Part shown: in pieces, positions 1 through 8,406 of the stretch
Layout of the letters: each line of letters opens with the position of its first letter
Position numbering within the stretch: the first letter of the stretch is position 1
Assembly (NCBI RefSeq): GCF_000010725.1
Contig: NC_013857.1
Coordinates: 248,001 to 312,000, forward strand
Reading direction: 5' to 3'
Source: Azospirillum sp. B510
GTDB lineage: Bacteria > Pseudomonadota > Alphaproteobacteria > Azospirillales > Azospirillaceae
DNA length: 64,000 bases
Position numbers and translations under genes: made by a program
Notes under the pieces: model-generated
What the model was told of the DNA's origin: nothing
The model's input: only the letters and a program-made list of their open reading frames with translations
Databases searched by the model: none

Positions 1-691
1 GCCGCAGCCGTTCCACCGCGTCCGCCCGCGTGGCGTCGCAGGCGAGATGGAAGCCGCCCAGCCCCTTGATGGCGACGATCCGGCCATCCCGCAGGGCGGC
101 CAGGATGTCCTCCGGCGGGTGCGACAGCCGGGGGCCGCAGACCGGACAGGCGGTCGGCTGGGCGTGGAAGCGGCGATCGGCCGGATCGCGATACTCGGAC
201 AGGCAGTCCGGGCAGAGCCGAAATCCCGCCATCGCCGTCTGCGGCCGGTCATAGGGCAGCCGCCGCGTGATGGTGTAGCGCGGGCCGCAATGGGTGCAGT
301 TCAGGAAGGCGTAGCGATAGCGGCGGTTGGCCGGGTCGAACAGCTCGGCCAGACAGGCCGGGCAGACGGAGGCGTCCGGCCCGATGCCGGTGGCGATCGC
401 CCCGCCGGGCTCGCTGTGACGGATGACGAAGCCACCGTCTTCCGGAATTTGGGCGACGGTCACGCACTCGATGCCGTCGATGCGGGCCAGCGGTGGCGCC
501 TCGGCGGTCAGGGCGGCCTGGAAGGCGGCGATGGCGGGTCCTTGAATCTCGATCAGCACGCCTTGCGGGTCGTTGAGGACCCAGCCGGTCAGGCCGAACC
601 GCCGGGCGAGCGCATGGACATGCGGCCGGAATCCAACCCCCTGCACCCGCCCGCGCACGCGGATCCGCAACCGTTCTTGAATGTTGGACAT
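1..691 (-). CDS. hypF: Carbamoyltransferase HypF, N-terminal part (cut by window edge)
   Basis: HypF makes the cyanide ligands of [NiFe]-hydrogenase from carbamoyl phosphate, working with HypE in the cytoplasm. The frame runs from an ATG at 691 to the window edge without a stop, giving about 230 residues of a protein usually near 750. Residues 1-95 are an acylphosphatase domain with the VQGVGFRP signature. Residues about 108-185 carry the paired zinc-finger cysteines (CPAC, CTHCGPR, CPDC, CPVCGP). After residue about 195 the YrdC-like domain begins (IVAIKGLGGFHLACDA). The start is chosen because the acylphosphatase domain begins directly after MSNIQERL. The catalytic C-terminal half lies outside the window, as presumably do the other hyp and hydrogenase genes. 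Recognition is firm; completeness cannot be judged. Confidence 0.93.
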   Translation of the reverse strand, partial: MSNIQERLRIRVRGRVQGVGFRPHVHALARRFGLTGWVLNDPQGVLIEIQGPAIAAFQAALTAEAPPLARIDGIECVTVAQIPEDGGFVIRHSEPGGAIATGIGPDASVCPACLAELFDPANRRYRYAFLNCTHCGPRYTITRRLPYDRPQTAMAGFRLCPDCLSEYRDPADRRFHAQPTACPVCGPRLSHPPEDILAALRDGRIVAIKGLGGFHLACDATRADAVERLR

Positions 692-754
692 GAACGTCCC
701 GCAAATGGCCTTCGGTTTTCCCGATCCCTTGCATTCTAACGGATTTCCATGATC

Positions 755-787
755 AAAGCCCCTCCCCCACCATGGGAGAGGGGCTTT
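755..787 (-). terminator. Hairpin downstream of nirK
   Basis: A 15-bp stem with one mismatch (arms 755-769 and 773-787) and a 3-base loop lies 14 bases after the nirK stop. The stem starts with AAAGCCCCTC and closes with its complement, so the minus-strand transcript ends in a short U run inside the stem. There is no long T tract beyond it. It most likely ends nirK transcription, separating it from hypF. Confidence 0.6.
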
Positions 788-801
788 GCCGCACCAAATC
801 C

Positions 802-1869
802 TCAGTGCTGCATTTCGCCGAGCTGCTTGCGGCTGTCGCCGGTCTTGTCGAGGATAATGCCGTCGTCGGCCTTGCCCTCGACCTCCAGGATGCCGATCAG
901 GCCCTTGGTGGCGCGGCTCAGCGCATGGTCGACCAGGGCGTATTTGCCGGGATAATCCACCTTGAACTCCACCATCGTGGCGCCGCCGGGGGCGACGGTG
1001 ACGGTCTGGATGCCTTTGGCCGGCTCGCTTTCCAGGCCACCCAGGGTATAGACCTTGTCGAAGATCTCGCCGATCACATGGAAGGAGGAGGTCAGGTTCG
1101 GGCCGCCGACGCCGAAGAACAGGCGCACCGTCTCGCCGACCTTGGCTTTCAGCGGCTTGTCCTTGGTCAGGGCGCCGACCGTGCCGTTGAAGACCAGATA
1201 GCTCGGGCGCTCGTTGACGAGACCGTCATAGTCATCCTCGGCATTTGCCAGATTCTTGGCCTTGGTGGCGTAGATTTCCTGCTGCATCACATAGAATTCG
1301 TGATCGACCGGCGGCAGGCCGCCTTCCGGTTCCACCACGATCAGGCCGTACATTCCCTTGGAGATGTGATGGACGACCATCGGCGTGGCGCAGTGATAGA
1401 CATAGACGCCGGGCGTCAGCGCCTTGAAGCTGAAGGCCTTGGTCTGGCCCGGCTCCACCTGGGTGATCTGGCCGCCGCCGAGGAAGCCGGTCGCGGCGTG
1501 GAAATCGACGGAGTGGTTCATCGTCGATTCCGGCGCGTTGGTGATCGAGACATCGACCGTGTCGCCGACCCGCACCCGGACCATCGGGCCGGGAACCGTG
1601 TTGTTGAAGGTCCAATAGGTGTAGCTGGTGCCGTCATCGAGCTTGGATTCGACCTCCGTCGTCGTCAGCGAAACCTTTTGGGTCTTGGGCGCCCGCTTGC
1701 CGGCCTTTTCCGGGGCCGGCACGGCGGCCGGATCCTGCACGACGCTGAGCGTGGGCTGCTTCACCTTCGGATCGGCATAGAGCGTGTCGGCCGCCGACGC
1801 GGCACCGATCCCGGACAGGAGCATCAGCGCGGCGGCGCTGACGGTGACGAGGGAGATCTTCGTTTTCAT
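802..1869 (-). CDS. nirK: Copper-containing nitrite reductase NirK (class II type)
   Basis: Reduces nitrite to nitric oxide in the periplasm, the step that commits the cell to denitrification. The 355-residue protein has a signal peptide (about 1-26, ending AASA) and two cupredoxin domains. Type 1 copper ligands are H119, C160, H168 and M173. Type 2 ligands include H124 and H159, with a third histidine near the C-terminus (VDHALSR). The catalytic Asp is D122 and the catalytic His lies in SSFHVIG. The linker between C160 and H168 is short (CATPMVVHH), as in AniA-like class II enzymes rather than the Achromobacter class I type. An FNR/Nnr-type box lies about 70 bases upstream of the start. The nor genes that remove its toxic product lie close by. 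Confidence 0.95.
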   Translation of the reverse strand: MKTKISLVTVSAAALMLLSGIGAASAADTLYADPKVKQPTLSVVQDPAAVPAPEKAGKRAPKTQKVSLTTTEVESKLDDGTSYTYWTFNNTVPGPMVRVRVGDTVDVSITNAPESTMNHSVDFHAATGFLGGGQITQVEPGQTKAFSFKALTPGVYVYHCATPMVVHHISKGMYGLIVVEPEGGLPPVDHEFYVMQQEIYATKAKNLANAEDDYDGLVNERPSYLVFNGTVGALTKDKPLKAKVGETVRLFFGVGGPNLTSSFHVIGEIFDKVYTLGGLESEPAKGIQTVTVAPGGATMVEFKVDYPGKYALVDHALSRATKGLIGILEVEGKADDGIILDKTGDSRKQLGEMQH

Positions 1870-1932
1870 GGACGTTGTCCCGGAGATTTGTTTCTTGTGA
1901 AGGAATATTCCCTCGACCTCCGGCTTTCCTGC

Positions 1933-1946
1933 TTGACCGCCGTCAA
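1933..1946 (-). promoter_or_regulatory. FNR/Nnr-type box upstream of nirK
   Basis: TTGACCGCCGTCAA is a perfect 5-4-5 inverted repeat of the FNR/Nnr/Dnr family. On the minus strand a -10 hexamer GAATAT (1910-1905, A at position 2 and T at position 6) lies 29.5-34.5 bases from the box centre. That predicts a start near 1898 with the box at about -41.5, the class II activator position. The nirK ATG is at 1869. Control by an oxygen- or NO-sensing Crp/Fnr regulator is inferred; the regulator is not in this window. Confidence 0.75.
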
Positions 1947-2015
1947 GTCAAAAGCATGACCGCAATTTTGTCGCAGATCTTATTTATTTCCATACAACTT
2001 ATAAGGAATTGGAGT

Positions 2016-2570
2016 TCAAGATTTTGGACGGAACGCGACACAGATTTCGGGGTCGGTTTCGATTCGTCCGGCACCGATCAGATCAAGGCAATAGGGGATC
2101 GCGGGAAACACCGCCATCAGGCAGTCATGGATGGCCGACGGCTTGCCCGGCAGGTTGACGATCAGGCTGCGGCCGCGGATGCCGGCGGTCTGGCGCGACA
2201 GGATTGCGGTCGGCACCACCCGCAGGCTGACCGACCGCATCAATTCGCCGAATCCCGGCATCATCTTGTCGCAGACCCGTTCCGTCGCTTCCGGCGTCAC
2301 GTCGCGCGGGGCGGGGCCGGTGCCGCCGGTGGTCACCACCAGAGCGCAGCCGGCGACGTCGCACAGCTCGGCCAGGGTGGCGGCGATCAGGTCCAGCTCG
2401 TCCGGGATGACCCGCGCCTCCGCCACCCAGGGGGAGGCGACGATGCGGGTCAACTCCTCCCGGATCGCCGGGCCGCCCTTGTCCTCATAGATGCCGCGGC
2501 TGGCACGGTCGGAAATGGTGACGATCCCGATCTTCACCGCAGCGGTCGCGTCGGGGCTGGCGTCGGTCAT
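2016..2570 (-). CDS. mog: Molybdopterin adenylyltransferase (MogA type)
   Basis: Adenylylates molybdopterin before molybdenum insertion, a late step of molybdenum cofactor synthesis in the cytoplasm. The 184-residue protein is a single MoCF-biosynthesis domain. It has the MogA opening GIVTISDRASRGIYEDKGG, the binding loop TTGGTGPAPRDVTPEAT around residue 80, and a late NLPGKPSAI segment. Its size fits MogA (about 195 residues in E. coli). It starts 18 bases after norD ends, on the same strand, so it is probably co-transcribed with the nor genes. The context suggests cofactor supply for a molybdenum enzyme used under anaerobic conditions, such as nitrate reductase, which is inference. Confidence 0.88.
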   Translation of the reverse strand: MTDASPDATAAVKIGIVTISDRASRGIYEDKGGPAIREELTRIVASPWVAEARVIPDELDLIAATLAELCDVAGCALVVTTGGTGPAPRDVTPEATERVCDKMMPGFGELMRSVSLRVVPTAILSRQTAGIRGRSLIVNLPGKPSAIHDCLMAVFPAIPYCLDLIGAGRIETDPEICVAFRPKS

Positions 2571-2588
2571 GGTCGATGGTCCTTATGG

Positions 2589-4502
2589 TCAAACGGCGCA
2601 GGCGACCTGCCGGTACAGTGCCGGCAGCGCCTTGGTCAGGTGGGAGACCTGCGGGAATATGGCATAGCCGCCCCGGCCGAACAGATAGGGCACGTAATCG
2701 CGGGCCCGGGCGTCGACGGTGATGGCGAAGACCGCCAGCCCCTCGCGCCGGGCCTCGCGGATCGCCTGCCGCGTGTCCTCGATGCCGTAACGCCCCTCGT
2801 AATGATCGACGTCGTTCGGCTTGCCGTCGGTCAGAAGCACCAGCAGCCGGTGGCGGTTCGGCCGTTCGGCAAGCTGGGCGGCGACATGGCGGATCGCAGC
2901 ACCCATGCGTGTGTAATAGCCGGGCTTCAGCGCGGCGATGCGGCGGGTGACGGTGGCGCCCAGCGGCTCCTCGAACCCCTTCAGCGTCTGCACCCGGACC
3001 CAGTCGCGCCGGCGCGAGGTGAAGGAGTAGAGCGCATGGTCGTCGCCGCAGGCGGTCAGCCCGTGGGTCAGCGCCAGCAGCGCCTCCTTCTCCACATCCA
3101 GGACGCGGCGCCCCTCGATCCAGCCATCGGTGGACAGGGAGCCATCGACCAGAACCGCGACCGCCAGATCGCGGGCGGCGCTGCGCACCTGCTGGTGCAC
3201 GCGGTCGCTGCCGCAACCGCCGGCGCGGAGATCGGCCCGGCTGCGCACCAGGGTGGCCAGGTCCAGCTCGTCGCCGTCGGCCTGACCGGTGAACAGCATG
3301 CGACGCGGGCGCAGCGCCTCGAACTGGCGGCGGACCTGCCGGATGCGGCGCTGGGCGGCGGCATCGGGTTGCCAGGACTCGCCGTCGGCCGGCGCGGTCT
3401 CGGCGACCACCCGGCAATGGTCGGGAAGATGGGCCCGCCGGCCATGATCCCATTCCGGATAGCTCAACACCGCCGTCAGCGGCGTGTCGTCGATGATCGG
3501 CGCGCCCAGCTTGAGATCGAGCTTCAGCTTGGTCGATGCCTTGCGCTGATGCGATCCGACCGCGATCTCGTCCAGATCGTCGGCGGCCTTGCGGGCATTC
3601 TCCGCGTCGTCGTCATCGACCGCGCGCGGGATGTTCAGCGCCTCGGCAAGGCTCAGCATCTTTTCGAAGCGGTTGAGGATCAGCGGATCGGAGCGTTGGA
3701 TCTGGTCGGTCTGCCGCCGGGTGGCGGCGCGGCGGCGCTGGTCCCCTTCGACCGCCTTTCCCCCTTCGCCGGGGCTGTCGGCGGCCGCGGCGCCATGCCC
3801 GGCGGATGTGACCACCTCCCCCCACAGCGGCACCGGCAACAGGCGGGCATAGCCGTAAGGCGCGATAAAGGCGGTCAGCGGAACGGCGGGAGAGAGCATG
3901 CGTGCGGCCTCTCCGCCGGCCGCAGCGGTGCCGAGCAGCGCCATGGCGGCACTCTCCACGGCGGCCTCGACCGGCGGAAGGCGGCGGTTGGGTCGGGTGG
4001 CGGCGACGGCGCGGGCCAACGCCTCATGCGGGCGGGTCAGGCCCGGCCAGCGGTCCAGCACCCGCGCCGTGGTGGCCGCCGCGGCGCGCAGCGCCTGCAC
4101 ATCGGCTTGCAGCGGGTCTGCGGGCGCCGGCTCCGCCTCGGCATGGGCGAAGAAGGCGGCCAGCCATTCATACAGCCGTTCGTTCAGCGCCGGATCGGGA
4201 AAGAGGTCGATCGTCGCCGGCAGTCGCAGCACGTCGCCATCGAGCGCCGGTCGCTCCACCCGCTCCGCCCCCAGGCCGATGCGGTCGGGCAACGGCAGCC
4301 GGTGCCCGGACAGGGTGGCGGTTCCCGCAGCCAGCCTTACCCCGCGGTCTCCACCCAATGCCCGGAAGAACACCGCCAGCCGTGGCCGCATCGTCTCCAG
4401 CGTGACCGCGGCCTCTGGATGTCGCGGATAGCTCGACCGGCCGCCGATCAGGCGATGCCACAGCCGGCCGACGGTTTCTTCCGGTTCGAAGAACTCCAGC
4501 AT
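2589..4502 (-). CDS. norD: Nitric oxide reductase activation protein NorD
   Basis: NorD is a VWA-domain partner of the AAA ATPase NorQ. Together they activate the NorBC nitric oxide reductase, probably at the stage of iron insertion or assembly. The 637-residue protein has a variable N-terminal part and a C-terminal VWA domain with the metal-ion site motif DGSLST and a later LLTDGKPND segment. Its length matches typical NorD. The ATG at 4502 lies 23 bases after norQ ends. It sits between norQ and mog in one minus-strand run (norC-norB-norQ-norD-mog). An acidic, Arg-rich insert around residues 240-300 is ordinary for the family. Confidence 0.92.
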   Translation of the reverse strand: MLEFFEPEETVGRLWHRLIGGRSSYPRHPEAAVTLETMRPRLAVFFRALGGDRGVRLAAGTATLSGHRLPLPDRIGLGAERVERPALDGDVLRLPATIDLFPDPALNERLYEWLAAFFAHAEAEPAPADPLQADVQALRAAAATTARVLDRWPGLTRPHEALARAVAATRPNRRLPPVEAAVESAAMALLGTAAAGGEAARMLSPAVPLTAFIAPYGYARLLPVPLWGEVVTSAGHGAAAADSPGEGGKAVEGDQRRRAATRRQTDQIQRSDPLILNRFEKMLSLAEALNIPRAVDDDDAENARKAADDLDEIAVGSHQRKASTKLKLDLKLGAPIIDDTPLTAVLSYPEWDHGRRAHLPDHCRVVAETAPADGESWQPDAAAQRRIRQVRRQFEALRPRRMLFTGQADGDELDLATLVRSRADLRAGGCGSDRVHQQVRSAARDLAVAVLVDGSLSTDGWIEGRRVLDVEKEALLALTHGLTACGDDHALYSFTSRRRDWVRVQTLKGFEEPLGATVTRRIAALKPGYYTRMGAAIRHVAAQLAERPNRHRLLVLLTDGKPNDVDHYEGRYGIEDTRQAIREARREGLAVFAITVDARARDYVPYLFGRGGYAIFPQVSHLTKALPALYRQVACAV

Positions 4503-4525
4503 GACGATGTCCCCCGCCCCTTCGA

Positions 4526-5359
4526 TCAGCCCAAAGTGACCTCGGCGACACGCAGCAGGGCGGCGCGGATGTCCGGGTCGTCGGTCAGCGGTTCGATCAG
4601 GGCGGCGCGGATGGCGCGTTCCGGCTTCATGCCGGAGCGGATCAGCGTGGCGCAGTAGATCAGCAGGCGGGTCGACACCCCCTCCTCCAGATCCTGACCC
4701 TTCAGGGCGCGCAACGCGTTGGCGAGGCGGACCAGCGGAGCGACACGGTTTTCCGCCAGACCGCTTTCGGTCGCGACGATGGGAATTTCGCGCTCGGCGC
4801 TGGGAAAGTCGAACTCGACGGCGAGGAAGCGCTGGCGGGTGCTGGGCTTCAGCGCCTTCAGGACATTCTGGTAGCCGGGATTGTAGGACACCACCAGCAT
4901 GAAGCCTGCTGGTGCCTCCAGCGTCTCGCCGGTGCGGTCGAGCGGCAGGATGCGGCGGTCGTCGGTCAGCGGGTGCAGCACGACGGTGACGTCCTTGCGC
5001 GCTTCCACCACCTCGTCGAGATAGCAGATGGCGCCTTCGCGCACGGCGCGGGTCAGCGGCCCGTCCGCCCAGACGGTGTCACCGCCCTTCAGCAGGTAAC
5101 GGCCGGTCAGGTCGGCGGCGGTCAGGTCGTCGTGACAGGAGACGGTGTGGAGCGGACGGCCGAGCCTTGCCGCCATATGGGCGACGAAGCGGGTCTTGCC
5201 GCAGCCGGTCGGCCCCTTCAGCAGAAGCGGCAGCCGGTGATGATAGGCATGCTCGAACAGCGCGCACTCGTCGCCTGTCGGCTGATAGAAGGGCGGATCG
5301 GCGCTGGCGTCGGTGATTCCAGGCACGGCTGCGAGGTGGGGGGCGGCGCTGCGGATCAT
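4526..5359 (-). CDS. norQ: AAA ATPase NorQ (CbbQ/NirQ family)
   Basis: MoxR/CbbQ-class AAA ATPase that remodels and activates NorBC together with NorD in the cytoplasm. The 277-residue protein has Walker A GPTGCGKT at residues 49-56, Walker B ICYLDEV near residue 115, and a C-terminal CbbQ region. It begins at an ATG at 5359, about 65 bases after norB. The gap contains a hairpin that may lower expression of norQ and norD relative to norCB. The order norC-norB-norQ-norD is the standard one. Confidence 0.93.
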   Translation of the reverse strand: MIRSAAPHLAAVPGITDASADPPFYQPTGDECALFEHAYHHRLPLLLKGPTGCGKTRFVAHMAARLGRPLHTVSCHDDLTAADLTGRYLLKGGDTVWADGPLTRAVREGAICYLDEVVEARKDVTVVLHPLTDDRRILPLDRTGETLEAPAGFMLVVSYNPGYQNVLKALKPSTRQRFLAVEFDFPSAEREIPIVATESGLAENRVAPLVRLANALRALKGQDLEEGVSTRLLIYCATLIRSGMKPERAIRAALIEPLTDDPDIRAALLRVAEVTLG

Positions 5360-5380
5360 CGTGAAACTCCTGAAAAGCGG

Positions 5381-5413
5381 ACGGCCCCCGCCGGAAGAAC
5401 GGACGGGGGCCGT
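5381..5413 (-). other. Hairpin between norB and norQ
   Basis: Arms ACGGCCCCCG (5381-5390) and CGGGGGCCGT (5404-5413) form a perfect 10-bp stem with a 13-base loop, right after the norB stop. On the minus strand it is followed by only a weak T-rich stretch (CTTTTC). It may be a partial terminator or a 3' stabiliser that keeps norCB transcripts more abundant than norQD. Its function is inferred. Confidence 0.5.
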
Positions 5414-5424
5414 GGATTTGACGC

Positions 5425-6774
5425 TTACTCGGCCGCCTGGAGGCCCTTGGCGACGGAGACCGGGCGCTCTTCACGGGCCGGACCGAACACGGCATAGAGG
5501 TAGAGCAGCACGCCGATGCCGACGGCGACGCCGCCGCCCAGACGCAGCCAGTAGAACATGGCGATCTGTTCCTGGACCTCCATGTAGCCCATGCCCATCA
5601 CACGCTGAAGATGGGTCTGCACGATGCCGGCGGCGGTCAGCGCGAAGGTCATGAAGGCCATGCCGCCGCTCATCAGCCAGAAGCTCCAGATGTTGAGGGT
5701 CTGGTTGTAGGGCGCCCGGCCGCGCAGGTAGGGCATGGCGTAGGTGATGATGGCGAGGTTGATCATCGCATAGGCGCCGTAGAAGGCGAGGTGCCCGTGC
5801 GCCGCCGTCACCTGGGTGCCGTGGGTGTAGTAGTTGATCGGGGCCAGCGTATGCAGGAAGCCCCACAGCCCGGCGCCGAAGAAGGCGAAGACCGCGCAGC
5901 CCAGCGACCACAGCATCGCCGCCCTGTTCGGGTGACGCCGGCCGCTCTTCCAAACCATCATGAAGGCGAAGACGACCATGGTGAAGAAAGGGGCGACCTC
6001 CAGCGTTGAGAACAGCGAGCCGATCCACTGCCAGTAACCGGGCGTGCCGATCCAGTAGTAATGATGGCCGGTGCCGAGGATGCCGCTGAACAGGGCCAGG
6101 CCGACCATGGCATAGAGCCACTTCTCGACCACCTCGCGGTCGACGCCGGTCATCTTGATCATCAGGAAGGCGAGGATGGAGGCCAGGACCAGCTCCCACA
6201 CGCCCTCGACCCAGAGATGGACGACGTACCACCAATACATCTTGTCCAGCGACAGGTTGGCCGGGTTGTAGAAGGAGAACAGGAAGAACAGCGCGATGCC
6301 CCACATGCCCACCAGCAGGATGTTGGTGATGACCGTGCGGCGGCCCTTCAGCACCGTCAGCGTGATGTTGTAGAGGAACATCAGCGCCACGACGACGATG
6401 GCGGCCTTGATCCACAAGGGCTGTTCCAGGAACTCGCGTCCCTCATGGATGCGGAAGACATAGCCGACGACCGCGGCCAGCGCGCCGAAGACGAACAGGC
6501 CGAGCTGGACCAATGCCAATTTCGGACTGTGCAGCTCGGTCTCCGCTTCCTCGGGCACGAGGTAATAGGCGGCGCCGAAGAAGCCGATCAGCAACCAGAC
6601 GATCAGCGCGTTGGTGTGGATCATCCGGATGATGTTGAAGGGCAGCAGTTCCGACAAGGTATTCGGCAGCACATAGACGGTGCCGGCCAGGAGACCCACC
6701 AGGATCTGGACCCCGAACAGCCCCATGGCCGCAGCGAAGTAATAGAGGGCGACTTTTTGCGATTCGTACTTCAT
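5425..6774 (-). CDS. norB: Nitric oxide reductase large subunit NorB
   Basis: Catalytic subunit of cytochrome c-dependent nitric oxide reductase (2 NO to N2O) in the inner membrane, in the haem-copper oxidase superfamily. From the ATG at 6774 the protein is 449 residues, the normal NorB length, beginning MKYESQKVALYYF. About twelve hydrophobic segments are visible. Conserved haem and FeB ligands lie in HLWVEGVWEL (H and E), in GTGHHYYWIG, and in the late AHGHLAFYGAY segment. A longer frame to 6855 would overlap norC and has no family support. norC ends 13 bases upstream, so the two are one operon under the shared norC/norE regulatory region. Confidence 0.96.
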   Translation of the reverse strand: MKYESQKVALYYFAAAMGLFGVQILVGLLAGTVYVLPNTLSELLPFNIIRMIHTNALIVWLLIGFFGAAYYLVPEEAETELHSPKLALVQLGLFVFGALAAVVGYVFRIHEGREFLEQPLWIKAAIVVVALMFLYNITLTVLKGRRTVITNILLVGMWGIALFFLFSFYNPANLSLDKMYWWYVVHLWVEGVWELVLASILAFLMIKMTGVDREVVEKWLYAMVGLALFSGILGTGHHYYWIGTPGYWQWIGSLFSTLEVAPFFTMVVFAFMMVWKSGRRHPNRAAMLWSLGCAVFAFFGAGLWGFLHTLAPINYYTHGTQVTAAHGHLAFYGAYAMINLAIITYAMPYLRGRAPYNQTLNIWSFWLMSGGMAFMTFALTAAGIVQTHLQRVMGMGYMEVQEQIAMFYWLRLGGGVAVGIGVLLYLYAVFGPAREERPVSVAKGLQAAE

Positions 6775-6787
6775 GACGGAAATCTCC

Positions 6788-7240
6788 TCAGCCGGACAGC
6801 TTGGGCGGCCAGTTCTGGGTATTGATCCGGCTGGTCCATTCCAGGAAGGCGGCAAGATCCTCGACCTCGCCGTCGGTCAGGTGGAACTGCGGCATCTGGC
6901 GCCGGCCCTCGATCCCGGACGGCTGCGCCGCCATCCAGCTCTTCAGCGCCAGGACGGCGCCCTCGGGGTCCTTGTCGCCGCCATAGCGCAGCCAGACATT
7001 GCCCAGCTCGGGGGCGAAATAGGCGCCTTCGCCCAGCAACGTGTGGCAGTTGATGCAGGCGTTCCTCTCCCACACATGCTTGCCGCGGGCGACCGCATCG
7101 GTGAGCGTCTTCTTATCGGTGCTGGTGTTGACGATGTAATTGTGGCTGAGCGCGGTCAACGCGACGAAGGTCGCGAAGAAGAACAGCGATCCGCCATAGA
7201 AGATGTTGCGCGCGGCCGCCTTGGTGAAGCGTTCGGTCAT
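6788..7240 (-). CDS. norC: Nitric oxide reductase cytochrome c subunit NorC
   Basis: Membrane-anchored c-type cytochrome that passes electrons to NorB. The 150-residue protein has a single N-terminal membrane segment (about 13-31) that anchors the haem domain on the periplasmic side. The haem motif is CINCH at residues 62-66. A methionine in RRQMPQFHL is the probable axial ligand. It is the first gene of the nor operon. A FNR/Nnr-type box lies about 160 bases upstream and is shared with the divergent norE. Confidence 0.95.
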   Translation of the reverse strand: MTERFTKAAARNIFYGGSLFFFATFVALTALSHNYIVNTSTDKKTLTDAVARGKHVWERNACINCHTLLGEGAYFAPELGNVWLRYGGDKDPEGAVLALKSWMAAQPSGIEGRRQMPQFHLTDGEVEDLAAFLEWTSRINTQNWPPKLSG

Positions 7241-7395
7241 CGCTCGGGATCCCTGGAAATCTCGACCTGTCGGTCGGGAGGGCGTCGGTTCGGGAGGCGT
7301 CGGGTGTGCGGCACCCCGGAGCCGGTTGCCGGGGCGTCGCAGCGTCCTGTCGCCACGGGTCGGGCGAATAATTGACCGTGGGGGGAGGGCATTCC

Positions 7396-7409
7396 TTGAC
7401 CGCGATCAA
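7396..7409. promoter_or_regulatory. Shared FNR/Nnr-type box between norC and norE
   Basis: TTGACCGCGATCAA lies in the divergent norC-norE gap. To the right, TATCAT at 7432-7437 is a good -10 for norE, giving a start near 7444. To the left, AATTAT (7373-7368 on the minus strand) can serve norC, giving a start near 7361. In both directions the box sits at about -41.5. One bound regulator could therefore switch on both operons. The same 14 bases recur at 21147-21160. Confidence 0.78.
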
Positions 7410-7471
7410 GCCGGCGGGCGGAGAGGCGGCTTATCATTCGCGTACGTGATGACAAGATTTGGACTTTGGAC

Positions 7472-8071
7472 ATGGCCGACGTTGACATGACGGGCCTGGG
7501 TATCGCGGGGGCGGAGGATCGCGGGAGCGGCCTTGCCGCCCTGCCCGGCAACCTGATGATGTGGATCCTGATCTTCAGCGAGCTGGCGGTGTTCGGCGTC
7601 GCCTTCCTCGGCTTCGCCGTTGCCCGTCTGCTGGACCCGGCGACCTTCGCCGCCGGGCAGGCCCATCTGAACGGCACCGCGGGTGCGCTGAACACCATGG
7701 TGCTGGTGACCAGCGGCTATCTCGCCGCCAAGGGGGTCGCCGCCGCCCGGCGCGGCGCGGTGCCGCAGGCACGCCGGGCGATGCTGGTGGCGGCGGCGGT
7801 CGGGTCCGTGTTCCTGGCGGTGAAGGCGGTGGAGTATTCGGCGACGCTGGGCGCCGGGTTGACCATCGACAGCGACGGCTTCTTCACCCTCTATTTCCTG
7901 CTGACCGGCTTCCACGCCCTGCATGTGATGCTGGGCATCATCATCCTGCTGCTGGTCGCCCGGTCCGGCCCCGACACGCTGGTGGAGAATCTGGAGACCG
8001 GGGCCGCCTTCTGGCACATGGTCGATCTGGTCTGGGTGATCCTCTACCCGCTCGTCTATCTGATCCGCTGA
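7472..8071 (+). CDS. norE: NorE, cytochrome c oxidase subunit III-like membrane protein
   Basis: NorE belongs to the haem-copper oxidase subunit III family and accompanies nitric oxide reductase in many denitrifiers, where it supports full NO-reducing activity. Its exact role is not settled. The protein has 199 residues from the ATG at 7472 (a TTG at 7466 would add two residues) and about five membrane segments. It shows the typical late motif ETGAAFWHMVDLVWVILYPLVYL. The predicted transcript start at 7444 leaves a 28-base leader with a weak ribosome site. norF follows after 11 bases. Transcription is divergent from norCBQD and probably co-regulated. Confidence 0.88.
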   Translation: MADVDMTGLGIAGAEDRGSGLAALPGNLMMWILIFSELAVFGVAFLGFAVARLLDPATFAAGQAHLNGTAGALNTMVLVTSGYLAAKGVAAARRGAVPQARRAMLVAAAVGSVFLAVKAVEYSATLGAGLTIDSDGFFTLYFLLTGFHALHVMLGIIILLLVARSGPDTLVENLETGAAFWHMVDLVWVILYPLVYLIR

Positions 8072-8082
8072 GGAGACGACCC

Positions 8083-8385
8083 ATGAGTTTTCTCAGGAAA
8101 ATCGACCGGCTGACGCTGTCCTGGTTGATCCTGATGGGGCTGACCGCCGTCACCCTGCTGTTCGCCCGCCATGGAGATCTGGGGGGCGGTATCGGTGTCG
8201 CCGGGGCGGCGGCGCTGCTGGCGCTCGCGGTGGCGAAGGGGCGCGAAATCCTGGTGCATTACCTGGAACTCGACCATGCCGGTCCGGGCTGGCGGTTTCT
8301 GATGACCGGCTGGCTGGGGCTGCTGTGCGGCGCCATCCTGCTGGTCACCGCCGCCGGCGCGCTGGGCTGGATCAGCCCGCGCTGA
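8083..8385 (+). CDS. norF: NorF-like small membrane protein
   Basis: A 100-residue protein with three hydrophobic segments (roughly 14-30, 36-52 and 74-96), in the position of norF directly behind norE. NorF proteins resemble subunit IV-like partners of subunit III proteins and support nitric oxide reductase function. The short segment KGREILVHYLELDHAG between the second and third helices fits the NorF / prokaryotic subunit IV pattern. The ATG at 8083 has a good ribosome site (GAGGAGA). Assignment rests on size, topology and position. Confidence 0.78.
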   Translation: MSFLRKIDRLTLSWLILMGLTAVTLLFARHGDLGGGIGVAGAAALLALAVAKGREILVHYLELDHAGPGWRFLMTGWLGLLCGAILLVTAAGALGWISPR

Positions 8386-8406
8386 CACAATCCTCAAGGA
8401 GACTGG

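Noticed and set aside
249..734. Minus-strand frame of 161 residues at the left edge
   Set aside because: It is out of frame with the true hypF reading, which continues to the window edge and shows the acylphosphatase and zinc-finger motifs.
1875..4658. Very long plus-strand frame (927 residues) opposite mog and norD
   Set aside because: It lies antisense to recognised genes, is rich in Arg, Gly, Ala and Gln without domain motifs, and has no ribosome site. It is a high-GC shadow.
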